DNA of 64,000 nt from NCBI RefSeq assembly GCF_031628175.1, contig NZ_JAVLVT010000005.1, forward strand, positions 62,001 through 126,000, given 5' to 3'. This DNA comes from Lipingzhangella_A rawalii. Its GTDB lineage: Bacteria; Actinomycetota; Actinomycetes; Streptosporangiales; Streptosporangiaceae. The notes under the pieces were generated by a model. The model did no database searches, was not told the origin of the DNA, and worked only from the letters and a program-made list of their open reading frames with translations. Positions 16,230 to 25,353 of this stretch are shown piece after piece. Every line of letters starts with the position of its first letter. Positions within the stretch are counted from its first letter, which is position 1. A program made the translations under genes and the position numbers.

Positions 16230-17944
16230 TCGTAGGAGCCACGGCCACGACCCCGGCCAGGGGCCCGACGCCAGGCCAGGACGGCAGCCAGCTGGAACAC
16301 CGATTCGGGGATCCTTTCGACGACGCCAACCCTGTGGGGTTCCGGAGCCTGCTGGAGGCGGACGAACAGCACAGCTCCCTCCCCGCGGCGGAGGACGTGC
16401 TGGACGCCTGGGGATGCAACGAGGAGTTCGTCCCCAGCGGTCTCGGGGGGCGCTGGCGCCAGACCGACACGCTGGTCCGGCGGCTGCGCCCCGTATTCCG
16501 ACGGGACGCGGCACTGGGCTTGGGTTACGGGGTCACCACCCTGATGGCCGCGGTCAACGTCTGGACGGCGGGGTCCTCGGACCAGCAGCACCGGATGGCA
16601 CGCGAGCTCGCCCAGGGCCACAAGGTGGCGGTCGCCTTCCACGAGCTCGACCATGGCAACGATTTTCTGCGGAACACGACGATGGCCCGCCGAACGGACC
16701 GGTGGCGGCTCGACGGCGGCAAGCAGGTCATCAACAACATCGACCGGGCGCGGAGCCTCCTCGTGTTCGCCCGGACCGGGACCGGGAACGCCAGCCGCGA
16801 CCACTCACTGTTCTGGGTGCACAAGGACGAGGCCGCCACTGCCGGGCTTCGGATGTTGCCCCGTTACGAAACAGCCGGGATGCGTGGCTGTCTGCTGGGC
16901 GGCGCGGAGTTCTCCGACTGGGCCGTGCCCGACAACAGTCTTGTGGGTGCGGAGGGTTCCGGTGCACACACTGCACTGCGCGCGTTCCAGGTCACCCGGG
17001 CCGCCCTGCCGGGGCTCGCGCTCGGACAGCTGGACACCGCCCTGCACGTGGTCACCCGGTTCGCCGGGACGCGGCGACTCTATGGGCACACGGTCGGCGA
17101 CCTCCCTCATGCGCGCACCACCATCGCGGCAGCGTTCGCCGATCTGCTGGCCATGGACTGCCTGTGGACCGCGGCGGCCCGTCTGCTGCACCTGGCCCCC
17201 GGACGTGCCGGGGTGGCCTCGGCTGCGGTGAAGTACCTGGTACCGCGCGTGCTCCAGGACGCGCTGTACGACCTGTCCCAGATCCTCGGCGCCCGGTTCT
17301 ATCTCCGGGAAGGGGCCTATGCGGTGTTCGGCAAGATCTGCCGAGATATACCCCTGGTCGCCCTGGGACATGCCGGTGGGGCGGCTTGCCTACTGTCGAT
17401 CATCCCGCACCTGCCCGTGCTGGCCAGGCGCGGGTGGCAACCCATCGAGGCGCCCGCGGCACTGTTCGATTCCCGTCATACCTTGCCCGACCTGAAGTTC
17501 GAGGCACTGGCCATACCGGCAGGGACGGCCGACCCCTTGGCCGCGGCACTGGCCGTAGCCCTGGAGCAGCCCAGGCAGGGTCGAGCAAGAAAGGAACTTC
17601 TCGACGCGTTCGCCCATAGCTTCGCGGCACTGCGGGAGCAGTGCACAGCCCTGCCTCCGGTGGAGCGGGGGCCGCTCGCCGGGGCGGAGACCTTTCGGCT
17701 CGCCGAACGCTATGCCGTCCTGCTGGCGGTCTCCACCTGTCTGGGGGTCGCGCGCGGTGTGACAGCGGGGGCCCTACAAGACCCGGAGGTCGTACACGCC
17801 GTTCTGCTGCGCCTTGCCGCACGCCTGGGCCACGGCACCGGCGTGCTGCCCGCGAAGACGGCCGAACGTGTATATAGCCACGTCACTCAACGCGCCGAGG
17901 AAGGACTATCGATGTGTCTCGATGCCGAACCCATCTTTCGCTGA
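16226..17944 (+). CDS. acyl-CoA dehydrogenase-like protein 2
   Basis: A 572-residue paralogue of the preceding protein with the same extended C-terminus. Matching segments include YGVTTLMAAVNVW, VAVAFHELDHGNDFLRNTTM, QVINNIDRARSLLVFARTG and TRRLYGHTVGDLPHARTTIA. The catalytic-base region reads LVALGHAGGAACLLSI, so His382 and small residues replace the Asp/Glu-Gly-Asn/Thr-Ser motif. It is probably a non-catalytic partner that completes the FAD site, as in mycobacterial FadE heteromers. An alternative base on another helix cannot be excluded. Translationally coupled to protein 1 by ATGA; 129 bp separate it from the ACP gene. Confidence 0.85.
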   Translation: MIVGATATTPARGPTPGQDGSQLEHRFGDPFDDANPVGFRSLLEADEQHSSLPAAEDVLDAWGCNEEFVPSGLGGRWRQTDTLVRRLRPVFRRDAALGLGYGVTTLMAAVNVWTAGSSDQQHRMARELAQGHKVAVAFHELDHGNDFLRNTTMARRTDRWRLDGGKQVINNIDRARSLLVFARTGTGNASRDHSLFWVHKDEAATAGLRMLPRYETAGMRGCLLGGAEFSDWAVPDNSLVGAEGSGAHTALRAFQVTRAALPGLALGQLDTALHVVTRFAGTRRLYGHTVGDLPHARTTIAAAFADLLAMDCLWTAAARLLHLAPGRAGVASAAVKYLVPRVLQDALYDLSQILGARFYLREGAYAVFGKICRDIPLVALGHAGGAACLLSIIPHLPVLARRGWQPIEAPAALFDSRHTLPDLKFEALAIPAGTADPLAAALAVALEQPRQGRARKELLDAFAHSFAALREQCTALPPVERGPLAGAETFRLAERYAVLLAVSTCLGVARGVTAGALQDPEVVHAVLLRLAARLGHGTGVLPAKTAERVYSHVTQRAEEGLSMCLDAEPIFR

Positions 17945-18073
17945 TTCCGATCACCGGCCCGCTCAGCATGTCGGGAAGCGCAGGTGGGTCCCGCGGAACC
18001 GTGGGTCCGTGACCCGGCCCAAACCCGACACACACCATCCCACAGAGAAAGCCCAGCAGAAAGGCAAGGCACC

Positions 18074-18358
18074 ATGACCACGCCCCCAAGCACCCTCCAG
18101 ATGCAGGAGTGGTTGGTCAAGCGGATTTCGGAGTACCTGGAGCTCGTGCCCGACCAGCTCGACGTGGATGCGCCGTTGGCCGACCTCGGGCTGGACTCGG
18201 TGTACGCCCTCGCATTGTGTGGCGACATCGAGTCCGAGTTCGGTGTCCCCGTCGAGCCGACACTCGCCTGGGACTACCCCACCGTGGCGGAGCTGGCCAC
18301 AGGCGTGCTCGCCGAGCTGAAAACCACTGGTACGCAGGGGTGGGCGAGTGTCAGCTGA
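18074..18358 (+). CDS. acyl carrier protein 1
   Basis: A 94-residue carrier protein with the phosphopantetheine site LADLGLDSVYALALCGDIES (Ser about 42). It is followed by the usual EFGVPVEPTLAWDYPTVAEL helix III region. It is likely the acceptor of the FAAL-activated fatty acid and the platform on which the dehydrogenase pair acts, before transfer to the KS. ATG 18074 has AAAGGCAAGG upstream. Its 3' end overlaps the GTG start of the polyketide synthase gene by 11 bp. Confidence 0.93.
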   Translation: MTTPPSTLQMQEWLVKRISEYLELVPDQLDVDAPLADLGLDSVYALALCGDIESEFGVPVEPTLAWDYPTVAELATGVLAELKTTGTQGWASVS

Positions 18359-21311
18359 GGATATCGCCATTGTTGGCGTCGACGGCCGCTTCCCGGGAGC
18401 CTCAACCGTCGAGGAGCTGTGGGAACTGCTGATAAGCGGCGATGACGCCATCGACCAGGTCCCCGCCGACCGATGGGACGCGGCTGCGTTCCATCATCCC
18501 GAGGGCTCGCCCGGACACGCCAACACGGTCGCCGGCGGCTTCATCGCGGATGCGGACGCCTTCGACCACGAGTTCTTCGGTATCTCCCCCCGGGAGGCCG
18601 CGGCGATGGATCCCCAACAACGGCTGCTGGTGCAGGCGGCGTGGCGGGCGCTGGAAGACGCCGGATGCGACCCGCGTAGCCAAGCCGGGACGAACACCGG
18701 GGTCCTGGTCGGTGTGATGGGCAATGAGTGGGCCCATCTGCACATGACCGACTACGCGCGGATCACCCCGCACGTGGGCTCTGGCAACGGCTACTGCATG
18801 ATCGCGAACAAGGTCTCCTACCACCTGGACCTCAAGGGTCCCAGCTGGGCGGTCGATACGGCCTGCTCCTCCTCACTCGTGGCGGTCCACCAGGCATGCG
18901 TGGCGCTGCGCGGCGGCGAGTGCGACCAAGTCATCGTGGGCGGGGTCAACATCATGGTTACCCCCGCGCTGACCATCTTCTACACTCAGGCCGGCCTCTC
19001 CGCCCCCGACGGCGCGTGCAAGCCGTTCAGCAGGCACGCCAACGGCATCGTCCGGGGTGAGGCCGTGGGAGCCGTGGTGCTGCGCAGGCTCAGTGATGCC
19101 CTGGCCGACGGCCTGCCGGTACGTGCGGTGATCCGGGGCAGCGCAATCAACCAGGACGGCCGCAGCAACGGAGTCACCGCCCCCAGCCGCTGGTCACAGC
19201 GGGAGGTGATCGCTGAAGCCTACCGGCGGGCCGACGTCCACCCCCGCGACGTCGCCGCAGTCGAGGCGCACGGCACCGGGACCGTACTTGGGGACATGAT
19301 TGAGGCGACCGCGCTGGGCCAGGTCCACGGCGTGGCGCGGGCGAAGCCCTGCGCCGTCGGCTCGGTGAAGGCCAACCTCGGGCACACCGAGGGCGCGGCC
19401 GGTATCACGGCTCTGATCAAGATGGCACTCGCCATCGACCGTGGAGTGCTCCCGCCACATCGTCACGCCCGAGACGAGAACCCACAGCTCAAGCTGAGTG
19501 AGAAGGGACTCAGACTGCTGCGGGCCCCTACGAGGCTGCACGGCGACGACGCCGTTGGGGTCAGCAGTTTCGGTCTGGGCGGCACAAACGTCCACCTTGT
19601 ACTCGGCCGCGGGCCCGCACAGCTCACCGGGACGGTGCCTGACGACGCCGCGGATGGGGTGATCACTGTGTCCGCCAATAATCGCCAGGGGCTGGCGCGC
19701 AACGCCGCCCGACTCGCCGACGCGGTGGAGTTGGCTGGGCAGCGGGAGCTGGGGCAGCTGTGTTGGACCACCAACCAGACCAAGGCGTCCGGGCGAGTGC
19801 GCTACGCCGTGGTCGCATCCGACCGCACTGAGGCGGCCGCCGTGCTGCGGGAGGCGGGCCGAATCGGCCAGACAATCGAACGGGGCCGCGGAGACTCTGG
19901 ACGCACCCCGTCTCTGGGCTGGCTATTCAGCGGCCAGGGGTCCCAGTACCCGGGGATGACCGCCCCCCTGCACCGGCGCTGCGCAGCGTACCGCCAGGCG
20001 CTCGGTGAGGCCGACGAAGCCCTAGGCCCCGTTCTCGGGGAGTCGATCTCGCAACGGATGCTGGCCGACGACCCGGATATACACGATACGGGTCTCGCCC
20101 AACCGGCGATCCTCGCCGCAGGATACGCCCTCGGCCGCACCCTGGAAGATGCCGGACTCCGACCGGACTGGATGCTGGGCCACAGCGTGGGGGAGTTCGC
20201 CGTCGCCGTCCTCGCCGGCGCACTAAACCTGACGGACGCCGCCCGGCTCGTGTGCGTCCGCGCGCGGCTCATGCAGGAACTTCCCACAAACGGAGGAATG
20301 CTGGCCGTCCGCGGCCCCGTGGACCGCCTTGAGTCGCTCCTGGCCGAGGAGCCCGATACTGTTATCGCCGGCTTCAACGGCCCCCAGGACTTGGTTTGCT
20401 CCGGTCCACTCGCCGCGCTGGAACGAGTTGCGGAACGGTTGGACCGCGAAGGCGTCCGCACCGCGAGGCTGCGAGTGTCGCACGCCTTCCATTCCCCACT
20501 GATGGACCCGGTGCTCGAGGAGTTCCGGTCGGCCGCCGCACAGTGCACCTTTCACCCCGCCCAGCGCGACGTCTACTCCACTCTGCACGGCCGGAAACTC
20601 GCTCCCGGCGAACTCATGGACGCCTCCTACTGGACCGAGCACATTCGCAGCCCCGTGCTCTTCGCCGACGCCGCCGCGCAGGCCATGCAGCGTGACCCGA
20701 CCCATCTGGTCGAAGTTGGGTCTACCGTGGTGCTGGGCCCGCTGGTGCGTCGCCTGGCGGACGGCGGGCAGGCAGCGGTCCTCAGCCCGTGCCCCGGCCC
20801 CCGGGCCACGGGGACAGAGCTGCTGGACGTGGTAGCGCGCCTGTACCAGGACGGGCTCAATCCCCGGTGGGCGGCCCTGTACGCTCCTGAGCTTCGGCTG
20901 CTGCGCCGCCTTCCACCGTACGATTTCGCCACGGAATTCCGTTACTGGACCACGAGCCCGACTCCGGAAGACCAGCCGCGAGCATCCACGGCATCCCCGC
21001 CCACCTCCGAGGCATCCACCCCGCGTACCCCCGCCGACGCCCTTGGGGCCGCGGTGGTGGCCGCCGTCGCCGAGCTGTGTGGATGCGCGCCACACCAGGT
21101 ACGCGACGACGCCCTCCTCCACGAGGACCTCGGTTTCGACTCCATCATGCTCGTCCAGCTCAAGGAACAGCTGGAGAAAATCACCAACCACCCGATTGAC
21201 ATCCAGGAGCTCGCCGCCGAGGTGACTACTCCCGCCGACGTCCGGCGGTTCCTGCAGGATCAGCAGGACCGGCAGGACGGACAGGCACCGTCTGAGATTT
21301 CCCAGAGGTGA
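18348..21311 (+). CDS. type I polyketide synthase, single KS-AT-ACP module
   Basis: 987 residues. The KS spans about 4-430 with the complete triad: DTACSSS (Cys173), EAHGTGT and NLGHTEGAAG. The AT spans about 525-840 with GHSVGE and HAFHSP, signatures of malonyl-CoA selectivity. A short Ser/Thr/Pro linker leads to the ACP at about 895-965 (LHEDLGFDSIMLVQLKEQLE). There is no KR, DH, ER or thioesterase, so one decarboxylative extension would leave a beta-keto group, exactly what acyl-tetronate formation needs. The N-terminus has no docking domain and starts with GTG inside the upstream ACP gene, suggesting coupled translation. The absence of other PKS genes argues for a one-step elongation of a preformed fatty acyl chain. 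Confidence 0.93.
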   Translation: MSAEDIAIVGVDGRFPGASTVEELWELLISGDDAIDQVPADRWDAAAFHHPEGSPGHANTVAGGFIADADAFDHEFFGISPREAAAMDPQQRLLVQAAWRALEDAGCDPRSQAGTNTGVLVGVMGNEWAHLHMTDYARITPHVGSGNGYCMIANKVSYHLDLKGPSWAVDTACSSSLVAVHQACVALRGGECDQVIVGGVNIMVTPALTIFYTQAGLSAPDGACKPFSRHANGIVRGEAVGAVVLRRLSDALADGLPVRAVIRGSAINQDGRSNGVTAPSRWSQREVIAEAYRRADVHPRDVAAVEAHGTGTVLGDMIEATALGQVHGVARAKPCAVGSVKANLGHTEGAAGITALIKMALAIDRGVLPPHRHARDENPQLKLSEKGLRLLRAPTRLHGDDAVGVSSFGLGGTNVHLVLGRGPAQLTGTVPDDAADGVITVSANNRQGLARNAARLADAVELAGQRELGQLCWTTNQTKASGRVRYAVVASDRTEAAAVLREAGRIGQTIERGRGDSGRTPSLGWLFSGQGSQYPGMTAPLHRRCAAYRQALGEADEALGPVLGESISQRMLADDPDIHDTGLAQPAILAAGYALGRTLEDAGLRPDWMLGHSVGEFAVAVLAGALNLTDAARLVCVRARLMQELPTNGGMLAVRGPVDRLESLLAEEPDTVIAGFNGPQDLVCSGPLAALERVAERLDREGVRTARLRVSHAFHSPLMDPVLEEFRSAAAQCTFHPAQRDVYSTLHGRKLAPGELMDASYWTEHIRSPVLFADAAAQAMQRDPTHLVEVGSTVVLGPLVRRLADGGQAAVLSPCPGPRATGTELLDVVARLYQDGLNPRWAALYAPELRLLRRLPPYDFATEFRYWTTSPTPEDQPRASTASPPTSEASTPRTPADALGAAVVAAVAELCGCAPHQVRDDALLHEDLGFDSIMLVQLKEQLEKITNHPIDIQELAAEVTTPADVRRFLQDQQDRQDGQAPSEISQR

Positions 21312-21321
21312 GACCACTGCC

Positions 21322-22353
21322 ATGACAACCGCGCCAGGAACCACCCCAGTGATCGCAGCCGTCGGCACAGCGCTACCCGGACCGGCGGTAGGCAACGCCC
21401 AACTCGAAAACACAATCGGGGCGAGCGCACAGTGGATCGAGATGTTCATCGGAACCCGGACTCGCCATTTCGCGGTGGACATCGAGACCGGAGAGCAACA
21501 CACCACCCTCACGGACCTCGCCGAGCGGGCGGCATTCGCCGCGCTGAGCCAGGCGCGGACCGATCCCCGCACCATCGACTTCGTGGTCCTGGCGACCGCG
21601 TCGCCGGACGAGTTGATGCCGGCCACCGTGAACCAGGTCGCCGACCGTCTCGGCCTGGACCAGATCCCCACCTACCAACTCCAGTCTGGCTGCGCCGGTG
21701 CGGTCCAGGCGCTCGACCTGGCCTGCATGCTGCTGCAACGTCCCGGACACCGCACGGGCCTGGTCATCGGCGGCGACGTGTGCGCCAAGCACCTGCTGTT
21801 GGACCGCGACTTCACCCGGCTGCCCTCACACGAGCTGGTGAACTACGTCCTGTTCGGCGATGGGGCAGGGGCCGTCGTCGTCACCGACGACGAGCGGGCC
21901 TCCGGTATGTGCCTGCGCATGGTGCTCAACCGGTTCACCGGCCAGGGACGCGCTCCGGGCCAGATCATCCGCTGGTTCGGGGCCGCGAGCGGGGATGGTC
22001 CGGCGCCCGCAGCAGAGGAGGACTACAAGGCGATCGAGACACGGGTTCCCTCTCTCGCCACCGAGACGCTGTGGGAGTTGGCGGACGAGGTGGACTGGAA
22101 GGCCGACGAGCTCGACTTCGTGCTCCCTCCGCAACTGTCCGGACGGATGACCGGTCTCATCACGGAGCACTTGGGGGTTCCTCACGCCCGGGAGATCAGC
22201 TGCGTCGCTGACACCGGCAACAACGGCAACGCACTGCCATTCTTCCAGCTCGAGCAGCTGGCCAACGTCATCGCACCGGACGAACGCGCAGTGGCGATCA
22301 CGGTGGAGTCGAGCAAATGGCTCAAGGGCGGGTTTGCGGTGGAGGCACGATGA
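21322..22353 (+). CDS. KAS III-like enzyme, tetronate-forming type
   Basis: A 343-residue thiolase-fold protein. The active-site Cys124 sits in YQLQSGCAGAVQALDLA. GDGAGAVVVTDDE and the Asn region DTGNNGNALPFFQ are present. At the usual PHQAN His the sequence is LPPQLSGRMT, so Pro270 replaces the histidine. In RK-682/agglomerin-type pathways a KAS III homologue joins the beta-ketoacyl chain to glyceryl-ACP by C-C and C-O bond formation. Position next to the FkbH-like and ACP genes supports that role. Overlaps the FkbH-like gene by 4 bp (ATGA). Confidence 0.9.
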   Translation: MTTAPGTTPVIAAVGTALPGPAVGNAQLENTIGASAQWIEMFIGTRTRHFAVDIETGEQHTTLTDLAERAAFAALSQARTDPRTIDFVVLATASPDELMPATVNQVADRLGLDQIPTYQLQSGCAGAVQALDLACMLLQRPGHRTGLVIGGDVCAKHLLLDRDFTRLPSHELVNYVLFGDGAGAVVVTDDERASGMCLRMVLNRFTGQGRAPGQIIRWFGAASGDGPAPAAEEDYKAIETRVPSLATETLWELADEVDWKADELDFVLPPQLSGRMTGLITEHLGVPHAREISCVADTGNNGNALPFFQLEQLANVIAPDERAVAITVESSKWLKGGFAVEAR

Positions 22354-24341
22354 GCATACCAAGCGCGAACCATCAGCCCCACACCGCGCACCGGGGCGCG
22401 GCGCAGACTCCACACGACGCGTGGACCGAGATCCGTCGAATGCGCGACGAAGGCCGACTTGTTGCCGCATTCCCTGAGATGTGCTCCCTGGTGGCGCGGC
22501 TTGACCGGGACGGACGGGCGCGCGCTGGGGCCCTGCTGGCCGGGCTGGACCACGACAGCATCACCGCCGCACACCCCGAAATCCCCACCCTCACCACGGT
22601 GGTCACCGGTAACGGCACCAGCGCAGCACTGCGCGCCCCCCTGGCGGCGGAGTTCGCCCGTCACGGGTTGGCGCTTCGGCTGACCGGGCACGGGCACTAC
22701 TTCGCTGACCTCGGCGACCCACAGGGAGCGGCGTTTCAGACGGACACCGAACTCACGGTCTGCCTGCTCGACACCGACGCCGTGACCCAGGAGCTCGGCG
22801 CGGTGTGGACCGTCGAGGACTGCGAGCGGGCCCTGGGTGCGCTGGCCTCCCGCGTGCGCACCTTCGCGACGGAACACGATCGCAAGGGCAGCGGGGTGCT
22901 GGTGCTCACCACGGTTGCCCTGCCCACGCGGATCTCCCGCCAGCTGGTCGACCACCGCTCACGAGCCCGCCTCGGCCGGGCATGGCGGGAGTTCAACAGC
23001 ACCCTCCTCGGCCTGGGCGTCGACCTGGATCGCTGTGTAGTGATCGACCTCGACACCCACCTCACCGACGCCGTCGCGCTAGACGACGCTCGCTTACGAA
23101 CCTACGCCAAGGTTGGCCTGTCCGAACCCCTGCTCCAGCGCGTCGCCGAGGAGGCCGCCGGTGTCGCCGGTACGCTCCGCGGGCGGGTCCGTAAGTGCCT
23201 GGTGGTGGACCTGGACGGCACCCTGTGGGACGGCATCCTCGGTGACGACGGCGTGGACGGGGTGCACGCCGGGGGCTCTGGTCGGGGAGCCGCGTTCGCC
23301 GAGTTCCAGAAGGTCATCGCCCAGCTGGGCTCGCAGGGCGTCATGCTCGCCGTGTGTAGCAAGAACGAGGAGGAGCAGGTACGCCAGGCCCTGTGCGGAC
23401 GACCAGCGGTGGCCCTGGGGGAGGAGGACTTCGTCGCGATCGCGGCCAACTGGTCCCCGAAGGATCTCAACATCGTCACCCTGACCCAGTCGCTAAACAT
23501 CGGCACGGACTCGCTCGTCTTCGTCGACGACAGTGCCTTCGAGGTCGGGTTGGTGCGTCGCGCCCTCCCCGACGTCGGCGTGGTTGAGCTCGACGACGAG
23601 CCGGCACTGCACCCCGAGCGACTGTTGGCGGGCGACTGGTTCACCACACTCCGGCTTACCGAGGAGGACCGTTCCCGGGCCGAGCGATACAGAGCCGAGG
23701 CGCGACGCACCACCTTCCGCGCCGAGTTCAGCTCGCACCAGGACTACCTGGCCGAGCTTGACCTGGAGGTCGGCGTCTTCCGCCCGGGCACCGAGGATAT
23801 GGCTCGCATCGCCCAGATGACCCAGCGCACCAACCAGTTCAACCTGACCACGATCCGTATGGACACCGCCCAGGTCGCGGAGTATGACGGCGGCGCGGAC
23901 ACGGCCGTGTGGGGTATCCACTCCGCCGACCGGTTCGGCGACCATGGCATCGTCGGCGTGTTGTTCCTGCGAACGCCGGGCGATGGATTCGTGGTCGTGG
24001 AAAATGCTCTGTTGAGCTGTCGTGTGTTCGCGCGGGGTATCGAGGACGCCGTCCTCGCCTGCCTGCTGAGGCAGGCCGTGGCTGAGGGCGGCCGCGTAGC
24101 CGTGGGACTCTACCGGCCAACGCGCAAGAACCACGGGTTCGCCGACTTCTACCCACGACATGGCTTTCGCCCAGACGACGGCGCGCAGCAAGCTGAGGCC
24201 GGCGACAAGCCCAGCTGGATGCCCACCGAGGACTCAACAGTGCGCCGCTACCGCCACGACCTGTCCGCGCTGCCCGCTGTTCCCGCCCACGTCACGATGA
24301 CCACACTTCCCGAAGGGGTGTTCCATGATCGACGAGGCTGA
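22350..24341 (+). CDS. FkbH-like HAD-IIIC protein, glyceryl-ACP synthase
   Basis: A 663-residue protein. The N-terminal about 270-residue domain is of the type seen in long FkbH homologues. A HAD domain starts at about residue 283 (CLVVDLDGTLWDGILGDDG, nucleophile Asp287; later LVFVDDSAFEVGLV). A C-terminal GNAT-like region follows (RMDTAQVAEYDGGADTAVWG...LLSCRVFARGIEDAVLACL). FkbH proteins dephosphorylate 1,3-bisphosphoglycerate while transferring glycerate onto an ACP, giving glyceryl-S-ACP, the C3 unit of tetronates. ATG 22350 overlaps the KAS III stop; its 3' end overlaps the ACP 2 gene by 17 bp. Confidence 0.92.
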   Translation: MSIPSANHQPHTAHRGAAQTPHDAWTEIRRMRDEGRLVAAFPEMCSLVARLDRDGRARAGALLAGLDHDSITAAHPEIPTLTTVVTGNGTSAALRAPLAAEFARHGLALRLTGHGHYFADLGDPQGAAFQTDTELTVCLLDTDAVTQELGAVWTVEDCERALGALASRVRTFATEHDRKGSGVLVLTTVALPTRISRQLVDHRSRARLGRAWREFNSTLLGLGVDLDRCVVIDLDTHLTDAVALDDARLRTYAKVGLSEPLLQRVAEEAAGVAGTLRGRVRKCLVVDLDGTLWDGILGDDGVDGVHAGGSGRGAAFAEFQKVIAQLGSQGVMLAVCSKNEEEQVRQALCGRPAVALGEEDFVAIAANWSPKDLNIVTLTQSLNIGTDSLVFVDDSAFEVGLVRRALPDVGVVELDDEPALHPERLLAGDWFTTLRLTEEDRSRAERYRAEARRTTFRAEFSSHQDYLAELDLEVGVFRPGTEDMARIAQMTQRTNQFNLTTIRMDTAQVAEYDGGADTAVWGIHSADRFGDHGIVGVLFLRTPGDGFVVVENALLSCRVFARGIEDAVLACLLRQAVAEGGRVAVGLYRPTRKNHGFADFYPRHGFRPDDGAQQAEAGDKPSWMPTEDSTVRRYRHDLSALPAVPAHVTMTTLPEGVFHDRRG

Positions 24342-24555
24342 GTTCCTGGAGCTGCTCGACGAAGAGCTGGGGCTGAGGGTCACGCCGGAGGATCTGACCT
24401 GTGACCTGGACGCCCTAGAGGGGTGGGACTCGCTGCACCTGCTGCGCCTGATGAGTGCGCTGGAGTCCCGCACCGGCCGTGGGGTCCGGCTCACCGACGT
24501 CATCGAGGCCACGACCCTTGGCCAGGTGCTGGACGCGGTGGTGCGCGATGGGTAG
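24325..24555 (+). CDS. acyl carrier protein 2 (glyceryl carrier)
   Basis: A 76-residue carrier with DLDALEGWDSLHLLRLMSAL, Ser about 37 being the phosphopantetheine site. The short size and acidic N-terminus resemble the dedicated glyceryl-ACPs of tetronate clusters. It is embedded between the FkbH-like gene (17-bp overlap) and the acyltransferase gene (8-bp overlap). Confidence 0.92.
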   Translation: MIDEAEFLELLDEELGLRVTPEDLTCDLDALEGWDSLHLLRLMSALESRTGRGVRLTDVIEATTLGQVLDAVVRDG

Positions 24556-25351
24556 GACGACGCGGGTCGCCCCGCAACGCAGGCACACCCTCTACTTTCT
24601 GCGCTACGCCCGGCACACGGCCCCCGTGTTCCTCGACACAGAGGTCGACATGAGCGCGGTGGAGGCCCATCGGGACGCCGCAGCCGCCGCGGGCACGCGC
24701 TACTCGCGGCTGAGCTACGTGCTGCGATCCCTTGTTCCGGTGATGGAACGCCATCCGGAGTGCAACGCGGCCGTGGGCACCGGACTGGTCCCCCGCCTGC
24801 GGCACACTCCACAGGTCCGCCCGAAGATCGCGCTGGACCGCAGGGTGGATGGGGTACGGATCGTGCTGTCCGCCCCTCTTCCCGACTTGCGGGGTGCCGA
24901 CCTTGACATAGTGCAGGCCGAGCTGGAGCGCCTGAAGACCATTCCCGTCAACGGCTCGTCCCAGTTCCGGGGAGTGCGGAAGCTGAACCGGCTGCCTCCT
25001 CGGCTGGGGTGGTGGATGTTTCGCGCATCCATGGCCCGGCTATCCGCCCGCCCCCAGCTGCTGGGATCGGTCGCGGTGTCGTCGCTGGGGCACAGCGCCG
25101 TCGATGGGTTCCATGCCGTCGGGGGGACCCCACTCACGCTGAACGTCGGACGGGTGCGCCCGACGCCGGTCGCACGGGGGGCGGAGGTGCGTGTCGCGCC
25201 GGTTATCCGGCTGAACCTCGCCTTTGACCACCGCATCGTTGACGGAGCCGAGGCCGCCGACATCCTGACCGAGATCAAGGAAGAACTCCAAGCCCCGGAA
25301 GACCGGAGGGACCACCGCGTCCTCGCCGGCAGCGAGCAGGATCGGAGGTAG
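24548..25351 (+). CDS. 2-oxoacid dehydrogenase-type acyltransferase (Agg4-like)
   Basis: A 267-residue stand-alone catalytic domain of the dihydrolipoamide acyltransferase/CAT fold with no lipoyl or E3-binding domain. The catalytic motif is intact near the C-terminus: LAFDHRIVDGAEAADILTEI. In agglomerin-type tetronate biosynthesis an enzyme of this fold acetylates the hydroxymethyl group of the tetronate ring. Presence of this gene predicts an exocyclic methylene product rather than the RK-682-type hydroxymethyl. ATG 24548 lies inside the 3' end of the ACP gene. Confidence 0.87.
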   Translation: MGRTTRVAPQRRHTLYFLRYARHTAPVFLDTEVDMSAVEAHRDAAAAAGTRYSRLSYVLRSLVPVMERHPECNAAVGTGLVPRLRHTPQVRPKIALDRRVDGVRIVLSAPLPDLRGADLDIVQAELERLKTIPVNGSSQFRGVRKLNRLPPRLGWWMFRASMARLSARPQLLGSVAVSSLGHSAVDGFHAVGGTPLTLNVGRVRPTPVARGAEVRVAPVIRLNLAFDHRIVDGAEAADILTEIKEELQAPEDRRDHRVLAGSEQDRR

Positions 25352-25353
25352 CC

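Noticed and set aside
16171..17619. Plus-strand ORF of 482 codons over the second dehydrogenase gene
   Set aside because: Low-complexity Arg/Gly/Pro translation in the wrong frame; the 16226 frame carries the ACAD motifs.
18348..21311. PKS as an iterative highly reducing enzyme
   Set aside because: No KR, DH or ER domain is present in the linker between AT and ACP, and no separate reductase genes are in the cluster.
20223..21671. Minus-strand ORF of 482 codons across the PKS/KAS III junction
   Set aside because: Spans two well-supported plus-strand genes and shows no domain; shadow of third-position GC bias.
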